Shown piece by piece: positions 11,027 to 20,247 of a DNA stretch of 64,000 bases. The notes beneath the pieces were generated by a model. The model did no database searches. It was not told the origin of the DNA and worked only from the letters and a program-made list of their open reading frames with translations. This DNA comes from Chitinophagaceae bacterium (GTDB lineage: Bacteria > Bacteroidota > Bacteroidia > Chitinophagales > Chitinophagaceae), in the NCBI GenBank assembly GCA_025934485.1, contig JAICXX010000008.1, positions 1 through 64,000 of the forward strand, read 5' to 3'. Position numbers and translations under genes: made by a program. Numbering within the stretch: the stretch's first letter is position 1; every line of letters begins with the position of its first letter.

Positions 11027-14000
11027 TATTCTGCTTTTTGTTTTTTCGACGGGTTTTGCGCAGGCGGGTCTTAATGACCATATTTTCCCGGCGGCTACGG
11101 CAGCCAGGCGTTTCATCGATTTTGACAGCAGGGGATTTTTGGTCAAAGGGCAGCGAACATTTTTAGTTTCTGCAGGGATAGAGTATGCGCGGGTGCCGCG
11201 GGGACTGTGGGCGGACCGGTTGTTGCGGTTGAAGCGAGCAGGTTTCAACTGTGTCGAGATCTATACCTTCTGGAATTTTCATGAACCCCGGGAAGGGGTT
11301 TTTGACTTTACGGGCGACCACGATCTGGGTGCGTTTTTGCAGCTGGTGAAGACGATGGGCATGTATGCCATTGTGCGGGTGGGGCCGTATTACTGTGCGG
11401 AATGGGATCTCGGCGGGTATCCGTTGTGGCTAAAGTTTAAGCCGGGGTTGCGGGTGCGGGAGCCGAATGCGGTTTTTGAATCGGCGGTGGGGCGTTTCTT
11501 CGACCGGTTGTTGCCGATCGTGGCGGCGAACCAGATCAATCATGGCGGCGCCGTGATCCTGGTGCAGCTCGAGAATGAGCATCCATCCGGTTGGGGAACG
11601 GCGATGCCGAATGGGTATTTTACCTGGTTGCAGCATGAGGTTCTCGCGCATGGGATCGAGGTGCCGTATTTTTTTAGCGGGTTGCATCATAGTAGTGACC
11701 CTGCAGGTGATGCACTGAATCTTGACGATGTTTCGCGGCCGAATCCCTGGATGACGACGGAGTTTTGGAGCGTCTGGTACAATGGGTATGGGTCGGGGCC
11801 TGCCGAGGCGGCTTTGTTCGAGCGCCGGACCTGGAAGATCATCGCCCGTGGCGGAAATGGCTACAACTGTTATATGGGGCATGGGGGAAGCAATTTTGGT
11901 TATAAGAATAGCGACGGTGACGCCGCGTCCTATGACTATGGCGCGGCGGTGGGGCAGGGCGGGGATCTGCGGCCGATCTATTATACCTTCAAACGGGCGG
12001 CCTATTTTGCGCGAAGTTTTGCTTCGCTGCTCGAGAATAGTGTGGGGGATACGGTACGGGGATTGGTCGTTGGTGACTCTGTGCGGGTGAATGAGCGGCG
12101 GGGGCCGGAGGGGGAGATTGTGTTTTTGGATAACGCCGCTTCGCGTTTTGAGCGCGTGGTTGTCGGTGGCGACACGGTTAAGCTGGCGCCGGGAGAAATC
12201 TTTCCTTACGTGCGAAAATATGGGGCGTTGAGAGGGAATACGCTACGAATATTTGGGATCCTTGGAAATACGTTGATCGTGTATGGCGAAGCGGGTGAGC
12301 ATGGCCGGTTGCATTTTTCTGCGGGCGATCTTTCGGTAACGGTAGGGCCGACTGTGGGGACGTACCGGGTGGGCGGGTTGCGTGTGCTGGTCATGGATCG
12401 GGCGATGGCGGATCGAACCTGGGTGGTCGATAATAAAATTATTTGCGGGCCTGCATATGTAGGGGCTTTTGCCGCGGGGAGGATGGAGACGGAAGGGGGT
12501 GGAGATGCACTTGTGTTTACGTCGGATGATGTGGTGAGGTATGTTGGTTCGGGAGAATATAAGGCGATGGAGACGACTGGTGCTATTCGTGGGTGGATGC
12601 GCGTATCGGCGGCCTCGCCGGCTGCGCCGGGTTATGATGATTCCAATTGGAAGGGGGATGAGTGGCCCCTGCAGATGGGAGCGGATGGCGATACGACGGC
12701 GGATGCGTGGTACCGCGTGCCGCTGACGGTGGACAGTACCGGCGATTATACGTTGCTGGTAGAAGGCGCCGACCGGGCGCGAGCCTTTTTAGATGGGGTG
12801 CCATTGGGGCCGGTTGCCATAAAAGATGGCGTGATACCCTTGCAGCTGACGAGGGGCCGGCATTTGCTGGCGGTATTTACCGCGCATGACGGGCGGGAGG
12901 ATCTGGCAGCCTATTTGGGACCGCTGGACTCTGTTGCGCGGAAGGGGTTGTATGGACGGGCGTTATTGGTTCGCGGGGCCCCTGCGGTGACGGTGTTGAA
13001 TGGATGGCAGGTGAGTAAGGATTCGATTTCCGGTTGGAAACCTTATACGATAGGCGATGATGTCTTTGACAAGAAGCCGGGGCATGCCTGGTTCCGGGTG
13101 GAGTTGCCGGCTTTGCCAGCCGGCGCGCGGCAGGCGGAATTGCGTTTTGCGAGTGTCGATGAAAATGCGACGGTGTATGTCAACGGGCGGCGGCTGGCCT
13201 ATCATGCCGGATGGAATGCGCCTTTTAATGTTCTTATCGACCGGATCGATACGTTTGCGTCGCCGGTGGTGCTCACGGTGTTTGTGGAGAATTATTCCAA
13301 TGAGGGAGGGATCGACCAACCCGTAAGGTTCTCGCCGTGGGTGGACCCGGTTGCCGTTCGTGGGTGGAAGATGCGTGGGGGGGCTTTTGGGGCCGGGGGC
13401 GCCGGTCCGGCGCTTGATACGGCGGGGCCGTGTTTCTGGCTGGGGGCCTTTCACCTGCCCGCGGATAGTGGCTACCAGGTGGTGTGGCGAGTGGTTCCGA
13501 CGGGTTTGGGACATGGTTCGATATGGGTGAATGGGCATAATCTGGGTCGATATCCTGAGAAGATACCGGTGAAAGGGTTGTTTATTCCCGGTTGCTGGTT
13601 GCATAGCGGTGATAATACCTTGCGGATATATGATGAAGACGGGCGAGATGCGCAGCAGGTCACGGTGCAGGCGGAGGAAGGCGCATCGCGGCGGGTTTCG
13701 ATGTTGACACCTTCGCGGGAATATGGATTTGTGGATCCTTTCATTGGGACTGCTCCCAGCGATGTCTATACAGCGTGGGGCGATGAAGGCGGGACGTATC
13801 CCGGAGCGGTGGCGGTATCGGGTTATTGGCAGCTCACTCCGGAGACTCGACGGGGAGGTTATGACTACGGTGACAGCTCGATTGTTCTCTTTAGTTGCAA
13901 AGATCATCATAGTGGCTATCCCGGCGGGTCGGGGGGACGATTGGTGGTCATGCCCGGGGGCGCCAGCGATCTGGCTAGCGGCCCTGGCGGGGTAGCCTTG

Positions 14001-16673
14001 CGGCCGAGGCCGTTCTCGCATGCTGATGAGGTAGCCGAGCCGGGGTATTATCGGGTCCGGTTAACCGATGATGGGACGGTGATCGAAGCGACGGCGGCGC
14101 CGGAAGGCGGGGTGTTCAGGATCTCGTTTGGTGCCGGGCGGCATGACGTCTTTGTAGGGGATACGGCGGGGGTAAGTGTGGGGTTTGGTGAAGCGCCAAC
14201 CGGGAGCCGTGCGGTGGATGGTGGGACGGTTTATTCATTTGCCGGACCCGGGGTGGATGTATGGGTTGGACGGAAGCTCGATTTTGATTCGGTGCGGCGG
14301 GCTGTGCGGCGGTCCTGGGAGCGGGTGTTGCGTGTGGTGGAGGTTGCCGATGATGATGCGCGGCGGAAGACCGTGTTCTATACGGCGTTGTATCATTCTT
14401 TGCTTTTGCCGTGGGTTGTCGATAACACCGGCCGGTATGGCGGGTTCTCACCCTGGGATACCTATCGTTCGTTACACCCTTTGTTGAGTTTATTGTATCC
14501 GGAAAAGCAGGCGGGCGTGTTGCGGTCGTTGATGGCAGCCTATCGCCGCGCGGGGTATCTACCTACTGAATCGATGACCGGCAATCATAGTATTCCGATC
14601 GTGGTGGATGCCTGGCTCAAGGGGATCCGGACCGGTGATCGGGCGGAGGTATATGCGGCCATGTTGAAATCGCTTATTCGCGGGCCATTTTTACAACGGG
14701 ACATGAACGTTTTCCTGGACAGCGGGTATATTCCCTTTACGTATCCGGAGTCGGTGACGAGAACGGTGGAGTACGCCTATGATGATTGGGCGTTGGCGCA
14801 ATATGCACGGACGGTGATGGGCGATACGGGGATGTACCGGCGTCTGCTATCGTTTGCGACGGCTTATCGGCGTTTGCTGGATGTGCCCTCTTTGCTGTTG
14901 CTTCCGCGGGTTGGGGATTCGGTGCGCGTGCGGCCGGGTAATTCGGGTTATAAGGAGGGTGATGCCTGGGTATATACCTATTTTGCGCCGCAGGATATAA
15001 CGGGGTTGATCGACCGGCTGGGTGGGCCGGCGTATTTTTCTTTGCGGTTGGATTCAGCTTTACGGGATCGACGCATCGTGTTTGACAATGAGACGGTGCA
15101 GCATGTTCCCTACCTGTTCTCCTATGCGGGGCGTGCCGATCTTACGCAATATTGGGTTCGGAAGATCATGGATGATCGCTATAGTGATCAGCCGGGTGGG
15201 TTGCCGGGTAATGATGATCTTGGTGCTATGTCCAGCTGGTATGTCTTTAGTGCGTTGGGGTTTTATCCGGTGTGTCCCGGTGACCCTGTTTATGCGTTTG
15301 GGGCGCCCGTGTTTCGGCATGTCGTCCTGCATTTGGCTCATGGGCGAAGGCTTCTCATCGATGGCGGCGGGGGGAGGTATGTTTCCGCCGTACGTTTTAA
15401 TGGTGAGCCTTTGCGGAAGATCGAAGTGCCGCATGCGATGATCGCGCAGGGTGGGCGGCTGGTTTTTGAGACGGGGGCGCGGCCTGAATTCCCGAGGCCG
15501 GCGGCTCCGGGGATCGCGGTATCAGCATTTGCCGTGTCGCGGGTTGCTGGTGTTCGGAGAGCTGGTTCACCGGTGGAGTTGGTGTCGGGGGAGTGGGGAA
15601 TGGTGCATTTTACTTTGCGCAATAGCGGCGATACGGGTGTGATGCGAGTTTGTTTGTACGCGGATGAGAAGCTGCTTGTTGCAAAAAATGTATTGGTGCC
15701 GGCGGGCGCGGAGGTACGGGATTCTTTGGCGTTTCGGGTGTACCGGCTTGGGCGGATCGCGCTGCGGATCGGGGACGCCGGGGCTGTGGTGGCTATTGTG
15801 AAGCCTGATCGACCGTTGCCGGCGGAGCCACTTGCGGTGGGATTGGATCTGCGTGCGGTGGTGCGTAGGGGTGATAGTATGGTTGTGCGCTATGTGTTGA
15901 AGAATACGGGATGGGAGGCTATGGAGTATCGCGTGCCGTTGATTATGGATTCAACGGTTGTTGGTGTAGATACGGTGAAGTTGGAGCCGGGGGAGGAGCG
16001 GGAGCAATGCTGGGCAGGGAAGGCTTTGGTAGCGGGTTGGCATGTGTGGCGGGTTGGCGGGCTGTCACGGAGATGTCGTGTATATGAATCGCCCGGAGAA
16101 GCGGTAGTGTTGGATGGTGTTTGGATTGGAGATACGGTGATGACCGACCGGAGTGGATGGGAGAACATCATTCATGTGGCTGGGCGGCCCCGGTATTTGT
16201 GGCTTGACCCGAGCCGGTCGCTGGATGATCTTGGGGAGCGGTTGACGATGTGCGTTTGGGTTTTTCCGGAAGCATCGAGGAACGGCCTGGTGGACATCTT
16301 TACCAATGGAGACACGCATGTCTTACAGATTGTTGGGGGGCGTACGCTGACCTTTTTTGCCGGCGGATGGGGGCGCGGGGATTGTACGGTGGATCTGCCG
16401 GCAGACTGGCTACGTCATTGGCATTTACTCGCGGGGGTATGTGATGAGGCCGGTGAGCGACTTTATATCGATGGGCAGCTGCGTGGAGAAATGAAGCTGC
16501 AGAAAGTCGTACATTTATTTGGTGGCGGCAATACGTGGATGTTGGGACGAAATGAAGAATTTCCCGGCGAGCGGATATTTGAAGGCCGGGTGGACCGGCC
16601 GAGGATCTATCAGGAAGCTTTGCCGGCCGATGTGATCAGCAGGATTTACGAACAAGAAAAAGCACAGCGATGA
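10995..16673 (+). CDS. Multidomain glycosidase: GH35 beta-galactosidase-like + GH92 alpha-mannosidase-like + CARDB-like + LamG/concanavalin-like
   Basis: GH35: FDFTGDHDLGAFLQL, RVGPYYCAEWDLGGYPLWL, ILVQLENEH, TTEFWSVWYNGYG. GH92: FVDPFIGT...TYPGA, GYLPTESMTGNHSIPIVVDAWLKGI, GYKEGDAWVYTYFAPQDI, GNDDLGAMSSWYVFSALGFYPVCPGDPVY. LamG-like C-terminus. Signal peptide MRHWFYNSILLFVFSTGFAQA, so start at 10995 or 11004 rather than 10938. Confidence 0.9.
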   Translation: MRNMRHWFYNSILLFVFSTGFAQAGLNDHIFPAATAARRFIDFDSRGFLVKGQRTFLVSAGIEYARVPRGLWADRLLRLKRAGFNCVEIYTFWNFHEPREGVFDFTGDHDLGAFLQLVKTMGMYAIVRVGPYYCAEWDLGGYPLWLKFKPGLRVREPNAVFESAVGRFFDRLLPIVAANQINHGGAVILVQLENEHPSGWGTAMPNGYFTWLQHEVLAHGIEVPYFFSGLHHSSDPAGDALNLDDVSRPNPWMTTEFWSVWYNGYGSGPAEAALFERRTWKIIARGGNGYNCYMGHGGSNFGYKNSDGDAASYDYGAAVGQGGDLRPIYYTFKRAAYFARSFASLLENSVGDTVRGLVVGDSVRVNERRGPEGEIVFLDNAASRFERVVVGGDTVKLAPGEIFPYVRKYGALRGNTLRIFGILGNTLIVYGEAGEHGRLHFSAGDLSVTVGPTVGTYRVGGLRVLVMDRAMADRTWVVDNKIICGPAYVGAFAAGRMETEGGGDALVFTSDDVVRYVGSGEYKAMETTGAIRGWMRVSAASPAAPGYDDSNWKGDEWPLQMGADGDTTADAWYRVPLTVDSTGDYTLLVEGADRARAFLDGVPLGPVAIKDGVIPLQLTRGRHLLAVFTAHDGREDLAAYLGPLDSVARKGLYGRALLVRGAPAVTVLNGWQVSKDSISGWKPYTIGDDVFDKKPGHAWFRVELPALPAGARQAELRFASVDENATVYVNGRRLAYHAGWNAPFNVLIDRIDTFASPVVLTVFVENYSNEGGIDQPVRFSPWVDPVAVRGWKMRGGAFGAGGAGPALDTAGPCFWLGAFHLPADSGYQVVWRVVPTGLGHGSIWVNGHNLGRYPEKIPVKGLFIPGCWLHSGDNTLRIYDEDGRDAQQVTVQAEEGASRRVSMLTPSREYGFVDPFIGTAPSDVYTAWGDEGGTYPGAVAVSGYWQLTPETRRGGYDYGDSSIVLFSCKDHHSGYPGGSGGRLVVMPGGASDLASGPGGVALRPRPFSHADEVAEPGYYRVRLTDDGTVIEATAAPEGGVFRISFGAGRHDVFVGDTAGVSVGFGEAPTGSRAVDGGTVYSFAGPGVDVWVGRKLDFDSVRRAVRRSWERVLRVVEVADDDARRKTVFYTALYHSLLLPWVVDNTGRYGGFSPWDTYRSLHPLLSLLYPEKQAGVLRSLMAAYRRAGYLPTESMTGNHSIPIVVDAWLKGIRTGDRAEVYAAMLKSLIRGPFLQRDMNVFLDSGYIPFTYPESVTRTVEYAYDDWALAQYARTVMGDTGMYRRLLSFATAYRRLLDVPSLLLLPRVGDSVRVRPGNSGYKEGDAWVYTYFAPQDITGLIDRLGGPAYFSLRLDSALRDRRIVFDNETVQHVPYLFSYAGRADLTQYWVRKIMDDRYSDQPGGLPGNDDLGAMSSWYVFSALGFYPVCPGDPVYAFGAPVFRHVVLHLAHGRRLLIDGGGGRYVSAVRFNGEPLRKIEVPHAMIAQGGRLVFETGARPEFPRPAAPGIAVSAFAVSRVAGVRRAGSPVELVSGEWGMVHFTLRNSGDTGVMRVCLYADEKLLVAKNVLVPAGAEVRDSLAFRVYRLGRIALRIGDAGAVVAIVKPDRPLPAEPLAVGLDLRAVVRRGDSMVVRYVLKNTGWEAMEYRVPLIMDSTVVGVDTVKLEPGEEREQCWAGKALVAGWHVWRVGGLSRRCRVYESPGEAVVLDGVWIGDTVMTDRSGWENIIHVAGRPRYLWLDPSRSLDDLGERLTMCVWVFPEASRNGLVDIFTNGDTHVLQIVGGRTLTFFAGGWGRGDCTVDLPADWLRHWHLLAGVCDEAGERLYIDGQLRGEMKLQKVVHLFGGGNTWMLGRNEEFPGERIFEGRVDRPRIYQEALPADVISRIYEQEKAQR

Positions 16674-19123
16674 AATTTTTTTTATTGACGAGCGGCCTGG
16701 TCCTTGCGGCGACCGGGCTTTTTGCACAGGCGCCGTTACCCGGGGAACGGCGCCCTGGCGAAAGTTTATGGTACAGGCGGCCGGCGAAGGTATGGACGGA
16801 GGCCCTGCCAGTAGGCAATGGCCGGCTGGGGGCTGCGGATTTTGGCGGGATTGCCAAGGAGCGGATTGCGTTGAATGAGGCGTCGTTGTGGTCGGGCGGG
16901 CCGGAGCCAGAGAAGATCAATCCGGGAGCGAGCCAGTATCTGCCGGCCTTGCGCAAGGCGTTATTTGTAGAAGACTATGTAGAAGCGGAGAAGTTATCCC
17001 GGAAGATGCAGGGAAAGTGGTCGGAGAGCTATCTGCCGTTAGGGGATCTGCGGATACACCAGGAGGGGGAAGAAAGTATGCGTAATTATCAGCGTTCGCT
17101 GAATATTCGGGATGGTGTTACCCGGACCCAATATACCATTGGTGATAAAAGTTATATCCGGGAGGTGTATGCGTCGGCGCCGGACCAGGTGATCGTAGTG
17201 CATTGGTCGGCGGAGTCGGGTGCTATCTTGCAGCTGAAGATCGATGCGGTGAGTCTGCTGCATTATTCGCGGCGTGATTTGGGGAACGGCGTCTGGTCGA
17301 TGGGAGGAAAGGCGCCAGCCCATGTAGAACCGAATTATGTGGATAGTAAAGAGCCGGTGGTCTATGCGGATAGGGATAGTTGCCACGGCATGCCCTGGTC
17401 GCTGGTGATGAAGGCGGCGAGCCCGGATGGCACTGTGAAGACGGATAGTAGCGGCATCGAGGTGAGCGGGGCTTCCGATGTCGAATTGTATATTTCGATG
17501 GCGACGGGTTTTAATGGCGGGTTGCGTTGTCCCGACGGTGCGGCGCAGGAGCGGGCCCTGAATTTTTTGAAGCGGGCGACGGCGAAGCCCTCCGCTGCTT
17601 TATGGACGGCGCATCTGGATGACATGCATCAATATATGGACAGGGTAAGTTTGCAACTGGGGCATTCGGAAGCCGATACTTTGCCTACGGATGAGCGGTT
17701 GGCGGCCTATACCCGGGGCGGTCATGATCCGGGGTTGGAAGCGTTGTATTTTCAATATGGCCGGTATCTGCTCCTGAGCAGTTCGCGGACACCCGGAGTG
17801 CCGGCCAATCTTCAGGGGCTTTGGAATGCCGAGCTGCAAGCGCCGTGGAGCAGTAACTATACGACCAATATTAATGTGGAGATGAACTACTGGCCGGCGG
17901 AGGTCTGTAATTTGTCCGAGATGACCGGGCCGTTATTCGGGTTGATCGCTGAGATGGCGACCACGGGGAAGCGGGCGGCGAAAGAATATTATAACTGTGA
18001 TGGCTGGGTGGTACATCACAACAGCGATATCTGGGGTCTGGCGACGCCGGTGGGTGGATTCGGCAAAGGTGAGCCGAAATGGGCCAACTGGCCGATGGGG
18101 GGAACCTGGCTGGTGCGTCATCTTTGGGAGCATTATTTGTATACGCGGGACCGGCGGTTTTTGCGGGATACCGCCTATCCTTTGATGAAGGGGGCGGCGG
18201 TTTTTGCGTTGAACTGGCTTATACCCGATGCTGCCGGTCATTTCGTAACGGCGCCTTCGATGTCCCCCGAGAATGATTTTATTTATGGGAAGGACAAGAT
18301 CGCCGACGTGTCGATCGCCACGACCATGGATATGGGCATCATGCGGGATCTATTCGATCATTTACAGGCGGCGGATTCGATCCTGGGCGAAGATGCAGCT
18401 TTTGCGGTGCGGGTCAGGGTGGCCCGGGGGAAGCTGTATCCCTACAAGATCGGTGCGCAGGGGCAGTTGCAGGAATGGTATAAAGATTATCCTTCGCCGG
18501 ATCCGCATCACCGGCATGTCTCGCATTTGTATTCGTTGTATCCTGCGGATGAGATCTCGCTGGATAAGACGCCGGCGCTTGCCGCGGCGGCGAAGCGTTC
18601 TCTCGAGTTGCGAGGCGACGAGGCGACGGGTTGGGGTATGGCATGGCGGGTCTGTCTTTGGGCGCGGCTGCGGGATGGGGATCATTGCTACAAGCTTTAT
18701 CGGACATTGATGCGGCTGACCCGGGAGGATGATACGGCATCCGCGGGTGGCTGTTATCCCAATTTGCTCGACGCGTGTCCCCCCTTTCAGATCGATGGAA
18801 ATTTTGGCGGGACGGCGGGAGTCGCGGAGATGTTGTTGCAGAGTCAGGGTGGGATCGTGTCGTTGTTGCCGGCGTTACCGGCTGCCTGGGCGAATGGCAG
18901 CTTTAAAGGGCTGGTTGCGCGGGGCGGGTTCGTGGTGGATGCCAGGTGGCAGGATGGCAAGATCGTACATGCGGCTGTTCACCCACGCGTCGATGGACTA
19001 TGCCGGGTGCGAAGCGCCGTTCCGTTAGGCATTGCGGGAAGGCGGGCACGAAAAGTGGGCGATAGCTGGGTGGTGGAATGGCCCGCCCGTAAAGGTGTCG
19101 ATTATCAGCTTACTCCACAATAG
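16670..19123 (+). CDS. GH95 alpha-L-fucosidase-like (alpha-1,2-fucosidase/galactosidase family)
   Basis: LWYRRPAKVWTEALPVGNGRLGAADFGGIAKERIALNEASLWSGGP, NLQGLWNAELQAPWSSNYTTNINVEMNYWPAE, WMVHHNSDIWG-type segment, QIDGNFGGTAGVAEMLLQS. ATGA overlap with the preceding stop. Confidence 0.94.
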   Translation: MKFFLLTSGLVLAATGLFAQAPLPGERRPGESLWYRRPAKVWTEALPVGNGRLGAADFGGIAKERIALNEASLWSGGPEPEKINPGASQYLPALRKALFVEDYVEAEKLSRKMQGKWSESYLPLGDLRIHQEGEESMRNYQRSLNIRDGVTRTQYTIGDKSYIREVYASAPDQVIVVHWSAESGAILQLKIDAVSLLHYSRRDLGNGVWSMGGKAPAHVEPNYVDSKEPVVYADRDSCHGMPWSLVMKAASPDGTVKTDSSGIEVSGASDVELYISMATGFNGGLRCPDGAAQERALNFLKRATAKPSAALWTAHLDDMHQYMDRVSLQLGHSEADTLPTDERLAAYTRGGHDPGLEALYFQYGRYLLLSSSRTPGVPANLQGLWNAELQAPWSSNYTTNINVEMNYWPAEVCNLSEMTGPLFGLIAEMATTGKRAAKEYYNCDGWVVHHNSDIWGLATPVGGFGKGEPKWANWPMGGTWLVRHLWEHYLYTRDRRFLRDTAYPLMKGAAVFALNWLIPDAAGHFVTAPSMSPENDFIYGKDKIADVSIATTMDMGIMRDLFDHLQAADSILGEDAAFAVRVRVARGKLYPYKIGAQGQLQEWYKDYPSPDPHHRHVSHLYSLYPADEISLDKTPALAAAAKRSLELRGDEATGWGMAWRVCLWARLRDGDHCYKLYRTLMRLTREDDTASAGGCYPNLLDACPPFQIDGNFGGTAGVAEMLLQSQGGIVSLLPALPAAWANGSFKGLVARGGFVVDARWQDGKIVHAAVHPRVDGLCRVRSAVPLGIAGRRARKVGDSWVVEWPARKGVDYQLTPQ

Positions 19124-19126
19124 CCG

Positions 19127-19288
19127 TTAGGCAATCGGCAGGGAAATAAAAAATACGGAGCCTTTGCGGCGCTCGCTTTCTGCGCAGAGCTCGATGGTGG
19201 CCTTTTGGGGATTGAACTTAATGGCGTCGACGACGAGATTGTCCAGGACACGAGCCAGCTTTCGAGCCACAAGGTTTATGTTCAACTT
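19127..19288 (-). pseudogene. Histidine kinase HATPase_c remnant (truncated and internally deleted)
   Basis: Minus-strand frame ending in TAA at 19127-19129 reads [54 protein letters not shown]-box-like DNLVVDAIKF joined directly to a kinase C-terminal tail, with D/F/G boxes missing. Confidence 0.6.
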
Positions 19289-20169
19289 AGTTTTTCCTTG
19301 AAGAAATCGATGGTCCTTTTCCAGGCCAGTTCCGCTGCGTCTTTGTCATAACGCGGGGTTGTGTCGTTGTGAAAACCGTGGTTGACATTCGGGTAGATGT
19401 AGGCGGTATACTCCTTGTGGTTTTCTTTCAGGGCAGCCTCGTATGCGGGCCAGCCTTCGTTGACACGTGTATCCAGACCTGCATAGTGGATAAGGAGCGG
19501 CGCTTTTATCTGTGGCACCTGGTCGAGCGGTGGCTGGGTACCGTAGAACGGAACGGCGGCGGCGAGATCGGGCAGGCGGACGGCCATCATATTGCAGATC
19601 CAGCCGCCGAAGCAAAAGCCTACGACGCCTATTTTGCCGTTGACGTCGGGTTGTTGTTTGAGGTATTCGAATGCGGCGATAAAATCTTCGAGCATCTCGT
19701 TCTTGTCTCTTTTCGCTTGCATTTCGCGGCCTTTGTCGTCGTTGCCGGGATAGCCGCCCAGCGGCGTCAGCGCATCTGGTGCAATGGAGATGAATCCTGC
19801 CAGGGCCACTCTTCTGCCTACGTCTTCGATATAAGGGTTGAGGCCGCGGTTCTCGTGTACCACGACGACGGCGCCGAGTTTATCCGTGGCGGCGGCGGGT
19901 TTCGATAAAAGGGCTTTTATCTGTCCGCCGCCTTTGGGGGAGATGTAGGTGATATAGTCCGATTTTATCCGTGGGTCCGCGGGTTTTACCTGGAGGGTGT
20001 TTTGGTAGTCGGGCATCAGGAAGCTCATGAGGGCCGGGACGGTGAGACCGCCTACGGCGTAGATGGAGAGCTTTTCCATGAAATCGCGCCGGTTGATGCG
20101 GCTATGGGCATAATCGTCGTACAAGTCGAAGACCTCCTGGCGGACGTCTTCTTTTTTTATGTTGCTCAT
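19282..20169 (-). CDS. Dienelactone hydrolase family protein with Tat-like signal
   Basis: [98 protein letters not shown]. Confidence 0.9.
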   Translation of the reverse strand: MSNIKKEDVRQEVFDLYDDYAHSRINRRDFMEKLSIYAVGGLTVPALMSFLMPDYQNTLQVKPADPRIKSDYITYISPKGGGQIKALLSKPAAATDKLGAVVVVHENRGLNPYIEDVGRRVALAGFISIAPDALTPLGGYPGNDDKGREMQAKRDKNEMLEDFIAAFEYLKQQPDVNGKIGVVGFCFGGWICNMMAVRLPDLAAAVPFYGTQPPLDQVPQIKAPLLIHYAGLDTRVNEGWPAYEAALKENHKEYTAYIYPNVNHGFHNDTTPRYDKDAAELAWKRTIDFFKEKLS

Positions 20170-20205
20170 GTGGAATATCGGTTTCACCTAAAGGTAGGCA
20201 TTTTT

Positions 20206-20243
20206 AACCGCGGGACGCGGTTCGTCCGAAGGACAGACATTAG
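20206..20243 (+). repeat. Dispersed double-hairpin element, copy A
   Basis: AACCGC-GGGAC-GCGGTT c GTCC-GAA-GGAC AGACATTAG; same layout as copies B and D. Confidence 0.65.
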
Positions 20244-20247
20244 CGTT

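Noticed and set aside
12963-14021. 352-aa minus-strand ORF opposite the GH35/GH92 gene
   Set aside because: Shadow of the G-rich sense codons; Arg/Pro-rich, no domain, spans the GH35-GH92 junction of a well-supported gene.
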